DNA from: Acidovorax sp. SRB_14
GTDB taxonomy: Bacteria; Pseudomonadota; Gammaproteobacteria; Burkholderiales; Burkholderiaceae_C
NCBI RefSeq assembly: GCF_012932145.1
Contig: NZ_MWOK01000016.1
Span: 27,083 to 91,082 of the forward strand
Reading direction: 5' to 3'
Length of the DNA: 64,000 bases
A model generated the notes under the pieces. That model did not search any database, was not told where the DNA came from, and saw nothing but the letters and a program-made list of their open reading frames with translations. The position numbers were made by a program, and so were the translations under genes. Position 1 is the first letter of the stretch. The number at the start of each line of letters is the position of its first letter. Shown one piece after another: positions 16,056-24,955 of this stretch.

Positions 16056-17573
16056 ATGTCCCTGGCCGATCGGGTCCGTCACCCGGCCCTTCTTGAACGC
16101 GTCATGTCGGCCCACGAGGCCGCAGCGCTGATCCCCGCCGGCGCCAATGTCGGCATGAGCGGCTTCACCGGCGCCGGCTACCCCAAGGCCGTGCCCGGCG
16201 CGCTGGCGCAGCGCATCGAAGGCCTGCACGCGCAGGGCCACCCGTTCAAGATCGGCGTGTGGACCGGCGCCTCGACCGCGCCCGAGCTCGACGGCGCCCT
16301 GGCGCGCGCGCACGGCATCGGGATGCGCCTGCCCTACCAGTCCGACCCGACCTGCCGGCGCCAGATCAATGCCGGCGAGATGCAGTACATCGACATGCAC
16401 CTCTCGCACGTCGCGCAGTTCGTCTGGTTCGGCTTCCTCGGCAAGCTCGACGTGGCGGTCGTCGAGGTGGCCGGCGTGCTGCCCGACGGGCGCCTGATCC
16501 CGTCGTCGTCGGTCGGCAACAACAAGACCTGGCTCGACCAGGCCGACAAGGTCATCCTCGAGGTCAACCAGGGCACCCCGGCGGGCCTGGAGGGCATGCA
16601 CGACATCTACTACGGCACCGACCTGCCGCCGCACCGCGTGCCGATCCCGCTGCTGCGCCCCCAGGACCGCATCGGCGAGCCCTACCTGCACTGCGACCCC
16701 GACAAGGTCATCGCCGTGGTGGTGACCGACCAGCCCGACCGCAACTCGGTCTTCGCCGCGCCCGACGAGAACTCGCAGCGCATCGCCGGCCACATCATCG
16801 AATTCCTGCAGGGCGAGGTGAAGCTCGGCCGCCTGCCGCGCGAGCTGCTGCCGCTGCAGTCGGGCGTGGGCAACATCGCCAACGCCGTGCTGGCGGGCTT
16901 GAACGAAGGGCCGTTCCAGCACCTCACCGCGTTCACCGAGGTGCTGCAGGACGGCATGCTCGACATGCTGCGCAGCGGCAAGCTGGCCTCGGCCTCGGCC
17001 ACCGCACTGTCGCTGAGCCCCGCCGCGATGGACGACTTCGTGCGCCATCTCGATTTCTACCGCGAGCGCATCGTGCTGCGCCCGCAGGAGATCAGCAACC
17101 ACCCCGAGCTGATCCGGCGCATGGGCCTGATCGCGATGAACGCGATGATCGAGGCCGACATCTACGGCAACGTCAACTCCACGCATGTGATGGGCTCGTC
17201 CATCATGAACGGCATCGGCGGCTCGGGCGACTTCGCGCGCAACGCCTACCTGTCGATCTTCATGACGCCCTCACTCGCCAAGGACGGAGCCATCTCGTGC
17301 ATCGTGCCCATGGCCTCGCACGTCGACCACACCGAGCACGACGTGCAGATCCTCGTGACCGAGCAGGGCCTGGCCGACCTGCGCGGCCTCTCGCCGACGC
17401 AGCGCGCGCAGCGCATCATCGAGCGCTGCGCCCACCCCGACTACCGCCCGCAGCTGCGCGACTACGTCGAGCGCGCGCGCCGGGGCGCCACCGGCCAGCA
17501 CACGCCGCACCTGCTGAGCGAAGCGCTCGGCTGGCACCAGCGCTATGTGGAAACCGGCAGCATGCGCGCCTGA
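16056..17573 (+). CDS. Acetyl-CoA hydrolase/transferase family, succinate CoA-transferase type
   Basis: 505 residues of the class I CoA-transferase fold. FTGAGYPKAVP near the N-terminus, SGVGNIANAVLAGL, and TAFTEVLQDGMLDML with the catalytic Glu, then YGNVNSTHVMGSSIMNGIGGSGDF in two segments, match AarC/SucCoAT enzymes. These move CoA between succinate and acetate (or propionate) as part of the TCA cycle or acyl-CoA balancing in the cytosol. A CGGAG ribosome-binding site 8 bases upstream selects ATG 16056 over an in-frame TTG at 16050. The exact acyl pair cannot be set from sequence. Confidence 0.9.
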   Translation: MSLADRVRHPALLERVMSAHEAAALIPAGANVGMSGFTGAGYPKAVPGALAQRIEGLHAQGHPFKIGVWTGASTAPELDGALARAHGIGMRLPYQSDPTCRRQINAGEMQYIDMHLSHVAQFVWFGFLGKLDVAVVEVAGVLPDGRLIPSSSVGNNKTWLDQADKVILEVNQGTPAGLEGMHDIYYGTDLPPHRVPIPLLRPQDRIGEPYLHCDPDKVIAVVVTDQPDRNSVFAAPDENSQRIAGHIIEFLQGEVKLGRLPRELLPLQSGVGNIANAVLAGLNEGPFQHLTAFTEVLQDGMLDMLRSGKLASASATALSLSPAAMDDFVRHLDFYRERIVLRPQEISNHPELIRRMGLIAMNAMIEADIYGNVNSTHVMGSSIMNGIGGSGDFARNAYLSIFMTPSLAKDGAISCIVPMASHVDHTEHDVQILVTEQGLADLRGLSPTQRAQRIIERCAHPDYRPQLRDYVERARRGATGQHTPHLLSEALGWHQRYVETGSMRA

Positions 17574-17707
17574 ATGCGGCGCCTGGCCTGGCCGTGCGTG
17601 CGCGGCCGTCACGGCGGCGACGTACAGCGCGCGCGCACTTCCGATAATGGCGGTCTGCTTCGGGCCGGCCCCGGCCGCCCGTCACCGCACTTGAGGAACG
17701 CCCACCC

Positions 17708-18133
17708 ATGTCCGCCATCTGGAAAAAACCCATCACCCTTGCGCTGTGCACGGAGACCAGCGCGAACACCGCCGTCAGCCACCTGGGCATTGAATTCACC
17801 GAGATCGGCGACGACTTCCTGCGCGGCCGCGTGCCCGTCGATGAACGCACGCGCCAGCCCTTTGGCCTGTTGCACGGCGGCGTGAGCGTGGTGCTGGCCG
17901 AGACGCTCGGCTCCATCGGCGCGTTCTACGCCAGCCCCGAGGGCCACCGCGGCGTGGGCCTGGACATCAACGCCAACCACCTGCGCGCCGCCACCAGCGG
18001 TTGGGTCACGGGCACGGCGCGCGCCGTGCACATCGGCCGCACCACGCAGGTCTGGCAGATCGACATGGCCAACGACGCGGGAGAGCTGACCTGTGTCTCG
18101 CGCATCACCATGGCGATCCTGGCGCCGCGCTGA
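17708..18133 (+). CDS. Hotdog-fold thioesterase (PaaI/MenI-YdiI type)
   Basis: 141 residues, close in length and sequence to E. coli YdiI (MenI): N-terminal IWKKPITLAL, TAVSHLGIEFTEIGDDFL, and the active-site segment FGLLHGGVSVVLAETLGSIG with the catalytic Glu. LDINANHLRAA is the acyl-binding strand. It hydrolyses acyl- or aryl-CoA thioesters in the cytosol. In organisms without menaquinone synthesis, such proteins serve aromatic or general CoA turnover; no men genes are here. It follows the CoA-transferase gene by 134 bp and is followed by repeat copy F. Confidence 0.9.
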   Translation: MSAIWKKPITLALCTETSANTAVSHLGIEFTEIGDDFLRGRVPVDERTRQPFGLLHGGVSVVLAETLGSIGAFYASPEGHRGVGLDINANHLRAATSGWVTGTARAVHIGRTTQVWQIDMANDAGELTCVSRITMAILAPR

Positions 18134-18140
18134 ATTTCAG

Positions 18141-18193
18141 GTGATTTTGACCTCCAGCGCTTGACTGGCAAGCGTTGGAAGCTATTATTTTCG
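18141..18193 (-). repeat. Dispersed repeat, copy F
   Basis: A well-formed copy with hairpin CCAGCGCTTG / CAAGCGTTGG around ACTGG, then AAGCTATTATTTTC. It lies between the convergent thioesterase and cobalamin adenosyltransferase genes. Confidence 0.8.
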
Positions 18194-18216
18194 GAGCACT
18201 GATGCGCCCGCGCCAC

Positions 18217-18792
18217 TCACTCGGCGTCGTCTGCCGCGCTGCGCGCCAAGCGCTCACTCTTCCAGTACACGTCGTCGCCGCCGTCCATGCGGTTGAGCAC
18301 GCGCGCGAGCACGAACAGCAGGTCCGACAGCCGGTTGAGGTAGTGGCGCGGCGCTTCGCGCATGGCCTCCTGCGCGCCCAGCGCCACCACGGCGCGCTCG
18401 GCGCGGCGCGCCACGGTGCGGCACACGTGGGCCTGCGCGGCCGCGCGCGTGCCGGCCGGCAGGATGAATTCCTGCAGGCGCGGCAGCTGTGCGTTGTGCA
18501 TCGCCAGCGCCTGGTCGAGCTGCAGCACGGCCTCTTCCTTGAGCAGCTCGAAGCCCGGAATCGACAGCTCGCCGCCCAGGTTGAACAGCTGGTGCTGCAC
18601 CTCGACCAGCAGCGCGCGCACGTCGGCAGGCAGCGGCTCGCACAGCAGCAGGCCGATGTGCGAGTTGAGCTCGTCCACATCGCCCATGGCGTGGGGCCGC
18701 GGGCTGTGCTTGGAGACGCGCGTGTTGTCGCCCAGGCCCGTGGTGCCGTCGTCGCCGGTGCGCGTGGCGATCTGGGTGAGTCGCTTGCCCAT
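18217..18792 (-). CDS. ATP:cob(I)alamin adenosyltransferase (PduO type)
   Basis: 191 residues. ATRTGDDGTTGLGD near the N-terminus binds ATP; GDVDELNSHIGLLL, the CRTVARRAER helix and YLNRLSDLLFVLAR complete the family signature. The enzyme attaches the 5'-deoxyadenosyl group to cob(I)alamin to make coenzyme B12 in the cytosol. No B12 biosynthesis or mutase genes adjoin it. It ends near repeat copy F, convergent with the thioesterase. Confidence 0.94.
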   Translation of the reverse strand: MGKRLTQIATRTGDDGTTGLGDNTRVSKHSPRPHAMGDVDELNSHIGLLLCEPLPADVRALLVEVQHQLFNLGGELSIPGFELLKEEAVLQLDQALAMHNAQLPRLQEFILPAGTRAAAQAHVCRTVARRAERAVVALGAQEAMREAPRHYLNRLSDLLFVLARVLNRMDGGDDVYWKSERLARSAADDAE

Positions 18793-18941
18793 GGGTGCTC
18801 CTTGAAAAATGGAATACGGGATTGTGGGTTACACCGGGCGCGCAAATGTTGGCCGGGGAAACAGCCGGCAAAAGTGCTGGCCCGGGCCCGCACGCTGCGG
18901 TGCAATGGGCGCCTGTTCAACTTTGATGGAGCATCTGGTCC

Positions 18942-19304
18942 ATGCATTTGACGAAACAACGCACCGCCCCTTTTGACGCCCGCAGCGTGCTGCTGTTCGC
19001 GGCCCTGGCCCTGGGCGGCGCCGCCGCCGTGAGGGCGCAGACGGCGCCGGGCGCCAGCTCCCCCAACGCGTCGGGCCCCGCCGCCACCGTGCAGACCGCC
19101 ACGCACTCCCCCCGCAGCGGCAGCGGCAGCGCCCACTCCGCGACCGAGACCGCGTTTGTCCGTGCCGACACCAACCACGACGGCAAGCTCAGCGCCACGG
19201 AAGCGGCCGCCCTGCCCGCGATCGGCAACCGCTTTCAGCAGCTCGACGCCGACAAGGACGGTTTCCTCTCGCGCGCAGAATTCGAGAAAGGCGCGCAGCC
19301 CTGA
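18942..19304 (+). CDS. Exported EF-hand calcium-binding protein
   Basis: 120 residues. A signal peptide (hydrophobic LLFAALALGGAAA, cleavage near VRAQ) is followed by a low-complexity Ser/Ala/Gly linker and two EF-hand loops: DTNHDGKLSATE and DADKDGFLSRAE, each with D-x-[ND]-x-DG-x-L-x3-E ligands. It is probably periplasmic. Calcium or structural roles are possible; function unknown. It is divergent from the adenosyltransferase gene and followed by a strong terminator. Confidence 0.85.
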   Translation: MHLTKQRTAPFDARSVLLFAALALGGAAAVRAQTAPGASSPNASGPAATVQTATHSPRSGSGSAHSATETAFVRADTNHDGKLSATEAAALPAIGNRFQQLDADKDGFLSRAEFEKGAQP

Positions 19305-19353
19305 CCGGCAGGCCGCGCGCACCGCTGCTCGCGTGAGCAGCGGGTTGTCCCTG

Positions 19354-19387
19354 GGCTCTGGCGGGCATCGCCGCCAGGGCCTTTTTG
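19354..19387 (+). terminator. Intrinsic terminator after the EF-hand gene
   Basis: Stem GGCTCTGGCGG / CCGCCAGGGCC (one G-U pair) around GCATCG, followed by TTTTT at 19382-19386. Confidence 0.8.
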
Positions 19388-19433
19388 CTTTGGGGGCCGG
19401 TGGTATTCTTTTGCCCCCTGCCGGAGAACCCCC

Positions 19434-20855
19434 ATGAACGCCCCCACCCCCACCCAGTTGCTGTCCCCCACCCTACCGCGCGCCGTGCCGCAGGCGCTGC
19501 TCGATGCCCTCGCCGCGCGCTTTGGCGCCCAGTGCTCGACCGCGCTGGCGGTGCGCGAACAGCACGGGCGCGACGAAGGCTCGCTGGTGGCGCCGCCGCC
19601 CGAGGCCGTGGTGTTTGCGCAAAGCACGCAGGACGTGCAGGACGCCGTGCGCCTGGCCGGCGAGTACGCGGTGCCCGTCATTCCGTACGGCGCCGGCTCC
19701 TCGCTCGAAGGCCACCTGCTGGCCGTGCAGGGCGGCATCAGCCTCGATGTCTCGCGCATGGACCAGGTGCTGTCCATCGACGCCGACGACCTCACCGTCA
19801 CGGTGCAGCCCGGCATCACGCGCAAGGCCTTGAACGAGGCCATCAAGGACACGGGCCTGTTCTTTCCGATCGACCCCGGCGCCGACGCCAGCCTCGGCGG
19901 CATGGCCGCGACGCGCGCCAGCGGCACCAACGCCGTGCGCTACGGCACCATGCGCGAGAACGTGCTGGCGCTGGAAGTCGTCACCGCCAGCGGCGAGGTG
20001 ATCCGCACCGGCACGCGCGCCAAGAAAAGCGCCGCCGGCTACGACCTCACGCGCCTGATCGTCGGCAGCGAGGGCACGCTCGGCGTGATCACCGAAGTGA
20101 CGGTGCGGCTATACCCGCTGCCCGAGGCGGTGTCGGCCGCAGTGTGCTCGTTCCCCAGCATCGAGGCCGCGGTGCGCACGACCATCCAGACCATCCAGCT
20201 CGGCGTGCCGATCGCGCGCGTCGAACTGATCGACGCCAACTCGGTGCGCATGGTCAACCAGCACAGCAAACTGAACCTGCGCGAGGAACCGATGCTGCTG
20301 ATGGAATTTCACGGCTCGCCGGCCAGCGTGCAGGAGCAGGCCGAAACCGTGCAGGAGATCGCCAGCGAATTCGGCGGCAACGCCTTCGAATGGGCCAGCA
20401 CGCCCGAGGAGCGCACGCGCCTGTGGGCCGCGCGGCACAACGCCTACTTCGCCGCTGTGCAAAGCCGCCCCGGCTGCCGCGCGATCAGCACCGACACCTG
20501 CGTGCCCATCAGCCGCCTGGCCGACTGCCTGCTCGACTCGGTGGCCGAGGCCGACGCCAGCGGCATTCCCTACTTCCTCGTCGGCCATGTGGGCGACGGC
20601 AACTTCCACTTCGGCTATCTGCTCGACCCGAACATCCCCGCAGAACGCGTGGCGGCCGAGGCCCTGAACGACAAGCTGGTGGCGCGCGCGCTGGCCCTGG
20701 GTGGCACCTGCACGGGCGAGCACGGCGTGGGCATCCACAAGATGGGCTTCCTGGTCGATGAGGCCGGTGCCGGCGCCGTGGCCATGATGCGCGCCATCAA
20801 GCAGGCACTGGACCCGCAGAACATCCTGAACCCCGGCAAGATCTTCGCGCTCTGA
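19434..20855 (+). CDS. dld: FAD-dependent D-lactate/D-2-hydroxyacid dehydrogenase
   Basis: 473 residues of the GlcD/Dld family. The PCMH-type FAD domain contains PVIPYGAGSSLEGH and FFPIDPGADASLGGMAATRASGTNAVRYG, then KKSAAGYDLTRLIVGSEGTLG. The C-terminal substrate domain has HVGDGNFHF and GTCTGEHGVGIHK with conserved His/Glu residues, ending NPGKIFAL. It oxidises D-lactate or a related hydroxyacid and feeds electrons to cytochrome or quinone. Whether the substrate is lactate or glycolate cannot be settled; absence of glcE/glcF favours a stand-alone Dld. CGGAGAA provides the ribosome-binding site. Confidence 0.88.
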   Translation: MNAPTPTQLLSPTLPRAVPQALLDALAARFGAQCSTALAVREQHGRDEGSLVAPPPEAVVFAQSTQDVQDAVRLAGEYAVPVIPYGAGSSLEGHLLAVQGGISLDVSRMDQVLSIDADDLTVTVQPGITRKALNEAIKDTGLFFPIDPGADASLGGMAATRASGTNAVRYGTMRENVLALEVVTASGEVIRTGTRAKKSAAGYDLTRLIVGSEGTLGVITEVTVRLYPLPEAVSAAVCSFPSIEAAVRTTIQTIQLGVPIARVELIDANSVRMVNQHSKLNLREEPMLLMEFHGSPASVQEQAETVQEIASEFGGNAFEWASTPEERTRLWAARHNAYFAAVQSRPGCRAISTDTCVPISRLADCLLDSVAEADASGIPYFLVGHVGDGNFHFGYLLDPNIPAERVAAEALNDKLVARALALGGTCTGEHGVGIHKMGFLVDEAGAGAVAMMRAIKQALDPQNILNPGKIFAL

Positions 20856-20885
20856 GCGCCGGCCCGGCGCAGCCGCAGGAGAGCT

Positions 20886-21788
20886 TCATGCCGCGTCCTG
20901 CTGCGCGGCCTTGTGCAGCAGAAAATCGATCAGCGTGGCGATGGCCTTGGTCTGGTAGCGCGTGGGCATGTACAGCAGGTACTTGCTCGTCGACAGGAAG
21001 GCCAAGCTGCCCGGCTCGAACGGCAGGCGCACCAGGTCGCCGCGCTGCAGCGGCTCGCGCACCATGTAGTCGGGCACGACGCCCACGCCCAGGCCCTGCA
21101 GGATCGCGTCGCGCAGAAAGTAGAAATTGGCCGACACCAGCCGCGGCTGGATGCGCAGTTCGGCGCCGCTGCCCCCGTGGTAGCCGGCGAGGCGCAGCTT
21201 CTGGCCCGTGAGGTTCGAGGTGATGAGCGGCACCTGGTGCAGGTCCGCCAGGCTGCGCGGCAGGCCATGCGCCTGCACCAGCGCCGGCGCCGCGCAGGCC
21301 ACGTAGTGCACCGGCCCCATATTGCGCGCGACCAGGTGGGCCGGCGGCTCGGCCATCACGCGCATCGCGAAATCGACCGCGCCGGCGAGCAGGTCATCGA
21401 TGTCGTTGTCGAAGACCACCTCCAGCGTGACGCCCGGGTGCAGCTGCATGAACTCGGTGAGCCACGATGACATCGCCAGCTGGCCATAGCCGCTGGGCAC
21501 GGACAGGCGCACCGTGCCCTGCAGGCTTTGGCCCAGGCTGCCCACCGACTCGGTGGCGGCCAGCAGCTCGCGGCGGATCGTGCGGCCGTGTTCATAGAGC
21601 TTCCAGCCCAGCTCGGTGGGCTCGATCTGGCGCGTGGTGCGCCGCAGCAGCTGCTGGCCCAGTTCGCGCTCGAACTGGTTGAGCCGGTGGCTCACGTTGG
21701 CCCGGCTCATGCCCAGGCGCAGCGCGGCCTTGCTGAGGTTGCCGGCTTCGATGATGTCCACGAGCAGGGACAGCGCGGTCAAATTCAT
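20886..21788 (-). CDS. LysR-family transcriptional regulator
   Basis: 300 residues. The HTH is NLSKAALRLGMSRANVSHRL near the N-terminus, followed by a LysR effector-binding domain (RLSVPSGYGQLAMSSW onward). ATG 21788 gives the canonical start MNLTALSLLVDIIEAGNLS; the long open frame further upstream lies antisense over the divergent gene and is rejected. Divergent transcription from the CoA-transferase/Bug genes strongly suggests that it controls them. The inverted repeat CATTGT-N15-ACAATG overlaps its own start codon, fitting autoregulation. Confidence 0.92.
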   Translation of the reverse strand: MNLTALSLLVDIIEAGNLSKAALRLGMSRANVSHRLNQFERELGQQLLRRTTRQIEPTELGWKLYEHGRTIRRELLAATESVGSLGQSLQGTVRLSVPSGYGQLAMSSWLTEFMQLHPGVTLEVVFDNDIDDLLAGAVDFAMRVMAEPPAHLVARNMGPVHYVACAAPALVQAHGLPRSLADLHQVPLITSNLTGQKLRLAGYHGGSGAELRIQPRLVSANFYFLRDAILQGLGVGVVPDYMVREPLQRGDLVRLPFEPGSLAFLSTSKYLLYMPTRYQTKAIATLIDFLLHKAAQQDAA

Positions 21789-21860
21789 TGTCAAATTTCC
21801 AGATACACAATGTCCAACTTTTATCACGATTGCAAAATTTATTAAACACATGAAAAATGC
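21786..21860. promoter_or_regulatory. Divergent LysR-controlled promoter region
   Basis: This region is strikingly A+T-rich against the GC-rich background. The inverted repeat CATTGT (21786-21791) / ACAATG (21807-21812) overlaps the lysR start. A candidate rightward promoter is TTGCAA (21830-21835), 17-nt spacer, AAAAAT (21853-21858). Confidence 0.5.
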
Positions 21861-21944
21861 GCGCTGGTGAACTGCCCCTGCGCAATCCGCCGTTTCCAGG
21901 GGTCTGTGGGCCTCGTGTTGCTTTGTTGGACGAGGCCCTTTTGC

Positions 21945-23153
21945 ATGAGCGTTACTTCTCCCATCCAGCCGCTGGCTGGTCTGCGTGTTCTCGACCTGTC
22001 GCGCGTGCTGGCCGGTCCCATGTGCGCCATGTCGCTGGCCGACCTCGGCGCCGATGTGATCAAGGTCGAGCACCCGAGCCGCGGCGATGACACGCGCGAC
22101 TGGGGCGTGCGCGTGGGCAGCCGCAACACCTCGTACTTCAACAGCGCCAACCGCAACAAGCGCTCGATCAGCCTGGACCTGCAGTCGCCCGAGGGGCAGG
22201 AAATCGCGCTGCAGCTGGCCGCGCAGAGCGACGTGGTGGTGCAGAACTTCAAGGTCGGCGGCGCCGAAAAGCTGGGCCTGGGCTACGAGCAGCTGAGCGC
22301 TTTGAACCCGCGCTTGGTCTACTGCTCGATCTCGGGCTATGCGCGCTCGGGGCCGGAGGCCACGCGCCCCGGCTACGACCTGGTGGTGCAGGGCGAATCG
22401 GGCCTGATGGCGATGAACGGCGAAGAAGGCCAGGGCCCGCTCAAGTTTGGCGTGGCCGCCGTGGACATGTTCACCGGCATGTATGCCGCCCAGGCCATCC
22501 TGGCGGCGCTGTACGAGCGCCACCGCACCGGCCTAGGCCGCCATGTGCAGATGGCGCTGTACGACTGCGGGCTGATGATCACCAGCTACTACGGCATGGA
22601 AGCGCTGCTCCGTGCGGGCGACCCGCCGAAGTTCGGCAACGCCCACCCCTCCATCGTGCCCTACGGCGTGTTCGAGGCGGCCGACGGCCCGCTGGTGATC
22701 ACCGTGGGCAACAACGGCCAGTTCCAGCGCTTTTGCACAAAGGTCATCGGGCGACCCGAATGGGCCAGCGACGAGCGCTTTGCCACCAACACCGCGCGCT
22801 CGGCCCACCGCCACATCCTCATGCCACTGATCCACGAGGCGCTGCGCGGGCTGCCGCGCGCCCAGCTGCTCGCGCAGCTGACGGCCGCGCAGATCCCCTG
22901 CGGCGAGGTGCTGGGGCTGCTCGATGCGCTGCAGTCCGAGCGCACCGAGTCCGCCGGACTGCTGCACCGCTTTGAAGACAGCGAAGCCGGCGCACAGGCC
23001 GTGCTCGCTCCGCCCTACGCGATGGACGGCGAACGCCTGGCCGTGCGCATGCCGCCGCCCCACCTGGGCGAACACACCGACGCCGTGCTGAGCGAGCAAC
23101 TGGGCCTCGCCCCCGACGCCATTGCCGCACTGCGCGCACAAAACATCATCTGA
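21945..23153 (+). CDS. CaiB/BaiF-type (class III) CoA-transferase
   Basis: 402 residues. LAGLRVLDLSRVLAGPMCAM and LADLGADVIKVEHPSRGDDTR form the CoA-binding N-terminus; KRSISLDLQSPEG and GYDLVVQGESGLM follow; FGVAAVDMFTGMYAA carries the conserved catalytic Asp. These enzymes move CoA from one carboxylate to another, often starting catabolism of an organic acid. The start ATG 21945 gives MSVTSPIQPLAGLRV, the normal family start. It lies 25 bp upstream of a Bug receptor gene and divergent from a LysR gene: a compact organic-acid uptake/activation unit. Confidence 0.93.
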   Translation: MSVTSPIQPLAGLRVLDLSRVLAGPMCAMSLADLGADVIKVEHPSRGDDTRDWGVRVGSRNTSYFNSANRNKRSISLDLQSPEGQEIALQLAAQSDVVVQNFKVGGAEKLGLGYEQLSALNPRLVYCSISGYARSGPEATRPGYDLVVQGESGLMAMNGEEGQGPLKFGVAAVDMFTGMYAAQAILAALYERHRTGLGRHVQMALYDCGLMITSYYGMEALLRAGDPPKFGNAHPSIVPYGVFEAADGPLVITVGNNGQFQRFCTKVIGRPEWASDERFATNTARSAHRHILMPLIHEALRGLPRAQLLAQLTAAQIPCGEVLGLLDALQSERTESAGLLHRFEDSEAGAQAVLAPPYAMDGERLAVRMPPPHLGEHTDAVLSEQLGLAPDAIAALRAQNII

Positions 23154-23178
23154 ACCCCTTTTTGACCCGGAGACAAAC

Positions 23179-24177
23179 ATGTCCAAGCCCCACGCTTCCC
23201 TCCACCGCCGCCACCTGCTGGCCGCTGCAGCCGCCGGCGCCCTGACCGCCTTCACGGGCACCGCCGTGGCCTCTGCCTGGCCCGACAAGCTGGTGAAGAT
23301 CGTCGTTGCTTTCCCGCCCGGCGGCCCCACCGACACGGCCGCGCGCATCGTGGCGCAGAAGCTCGGCGAGCGCCTGGGCCAGTCGGTGATCGTGGAAAAC
23401 CGCCCGGGCGCCTCGGGCTCGATCGGCACGGCGGCCTTCATCAAGTCCCCGGCCGATGGCTACACGCTGTCCATGTTCGGCATGCCGGCGCTACTGGCGC
23501 CGCTGCTGTTCAACAACAACGCCTACGACGTGCGCAAGGACTTCCTGCCCGTGGCCACGGTCTACGACCTGCCGATGGCCGTCGTGATCAACCCGCGCGT
23601 GCTGCCGAACGTGACCACCCTGCCGCAGCTGATCGCCCACGCCAAGGCATCGAAGACGCCGCTGAACTACACCAGCTCGGGCACCGGCAGCTTCGGCCAC
23701 CTGTCGATGGAGCAGCTCAAGGACCTGGGCGGCTTCGACATGCAGCACATCCCCTACCGCGGCAGCGCCCCGGCCGTGACCGACCTGATCGGCGGCCAGA
23801 TTCCGGTGATGTTTGCCGACGTGGTCGCGGCGCTGCCGCACATCCAGGCGGGCAAGCTGCGCGCCATCGCGGTCAGCTCCAACCAGGCCAAACTGCTGCT
23901 GCCGGGCGTCAAGTCGGTCGCCGAACAGGGCTTTGCCGGCTTTGACGCCGACACCTGGGGCGGCCTGATCGCGCCGCTGGGCACGCCGCGCGCCGTGGTC
24001 GACCGCCTGAACAAGGAACTGAAAGTGATCATGGCCGACCCCGAACTGCAGCAGAAGATGATCGGCGCCGGCGCCGTGGCCAACTACCAGACCGGCGAGA
24101 CCATGCGCAAGCGCCTGCTGTCCGACTACGACCGCTGGAGCAAGATCGCCAAGGACAAGAACATCTCGGCCCTGTGA
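23179..24177 (+). CDS. Bug-family tripartite tricarboxylate transport receptor
   Basis: 332 residues. The N-terminal twin-arginine-like export signal (HRRHLLAAAAAGALT) is followed by KIVVAFPPGGPTDTAARIVA and VENRPGASGSIGT, the hallmark Bug motifs, and later HIPYRGSAPAVTDLIGGQI. It is a periplasmic solute-binding protein, usually for a carboxylate. No membrane components (TctA/TctB) are adjacent, as is common for orphan Bug receptors in this order. The ligand is probably the substrate activated by the CoA-transferase encoded 25 bp upstream. A strong terminator follows. Confidence 0.93.
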   Translation: MSKPHASLHRRHLLAAAAAGALTAFTGTAVASAWPDKLVKIVVAFPPGGPTDTAARIVAQKLGERLGQSVIVENRPGASGSIGTAAFIKSPADGYTLSMFGMPALLAPLLFNNNAYDVRKDFLPVATVYDLPMAVVINPRVLPNVTTLPQLIAHAKASKTPLNYTSSGTGSFGHLSMEQLKDLGGFDMQHIPYRGSAPAVTDLIGGQIPVMFADVVAALPHIQAGKLRAIAVSSNQAKLLLPGVKSVAEQGFAGFDADTWGGLIAPLGTPRAVVDRLNKELKVIMADPELQQKMIGAGAVANYQTGETMRKRLLSDYDRWSKIAKDKNISAL

Positions 24178-24215
24178 GCCCGGCGCCCTGCGGCGGCAGG
24201 GCGCGCACATCACCA

Positions 24216-24252
24216 AGCCCTGGCGGGCGTGCCCGCCAGGGCTTTGTTTTTT
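24216..24252 (+). terminator. Strong intrinsic terminator after the Bug gene
   Basis: Perfect 13-bp stem AGCCCTGGCGGGC / GCCCGCCAGGGCT with a GT turn, followed by TTGTTTTTT. It closes the CoA-transferase/Bug operon. Confidence 0.88.
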
Positions 24253-24367
24253 GGTGGCCTGCCAGCGCTTGCGCAGGCATGTATGTACGCTGCCTCCGCA
24301 ATAATCACCGCCGAGCCGCCTGCGGGCGGTGTCCCTTGTCCCTGAGCTTGTCCGTTAGGCGCCCAAC

Positions 24368-24802
24368 ATGCACCACCTGCACACGCAGATCCAGATTTCC
24401 GCCCCGATTGAGCGGGTCTGGTCGCTGCTCGTCGACCTGCCCGCGCACGCGCGGTGGAACCCGTTTGTCCGGTCCATCGAAGGCCCGCTTGCGGTGGGCC
24501 AGACGCTCCAAGTCGCCATCCAACCGCCGGGCAGCCGGGGCATGCGTTTCCAGCCAACGGTGCTGGCCGTGCACGAGGGCCGGGAACTGCGCTGGAAGGG
24601 CAAGCTTCTCGTCGCCGGCCTGTTCGACGGCGAGCACTACTTCAAGCTCGAAGCCGGCCCTGCGGGCGGGACCGTGTTCCACCACGGCGAACTTTTCTCG
24701 GGCGTGCTCGTGCCGCTGTTTCGGCGCTCGCTGGACGGCGCCACCCAGCAAGGTTTCGTGGCCATGAACGAGGCGCTCAAGCGCGAAGCCGAGAAGCCGT
24801 GA
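24368..24802 (+). CDS. SRPBCC-fold protein (polyketide-cyclase/START-like)
   Basis: 144 residues. HTQIQISAPIERVWSLLVDL and WNPFVRSIEGPLAVGQTLQV are the N-terminal strands of the SRPBCC helix-grip fold; VFHHGELFSGVLVPLF and a C-terminal helix (QGFVAMNEALKREAE) complete it. Such domains bind hydrophobic ligands in a deep pocket; the function of this subgroup is unknown. It stands alone between a terminator and the ABC importer genes. Confidence 0.82.
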   Translation: MHHLHTQIQISAPIERVWSLLVDLPAHARWNPFVRSIEGPLAVGQTLQVAIQPPGSRGMRFQPTVLAVHEGRELRWKGKLLVAGLFDGEHYFKLEAGPAGGTVFHHGELFSGVLVPLFRRSLDGATQQGFVAMNEALKREAEKP

Positions 24803-24955
24803 CGCCGGTCTGAAGCCGATTTGTGCCTGACCCCTGTCGGGGCATCCGCGGCAGTGGCGGCCGGCCGCGCGCCGGGCCGCGACAATCGCCCGTTCGGCAC
24901 CTGCGCGCGCACGGACCTTCCGTCTCCGCCATCGCCCCACTTTCTGGAAACCCCC

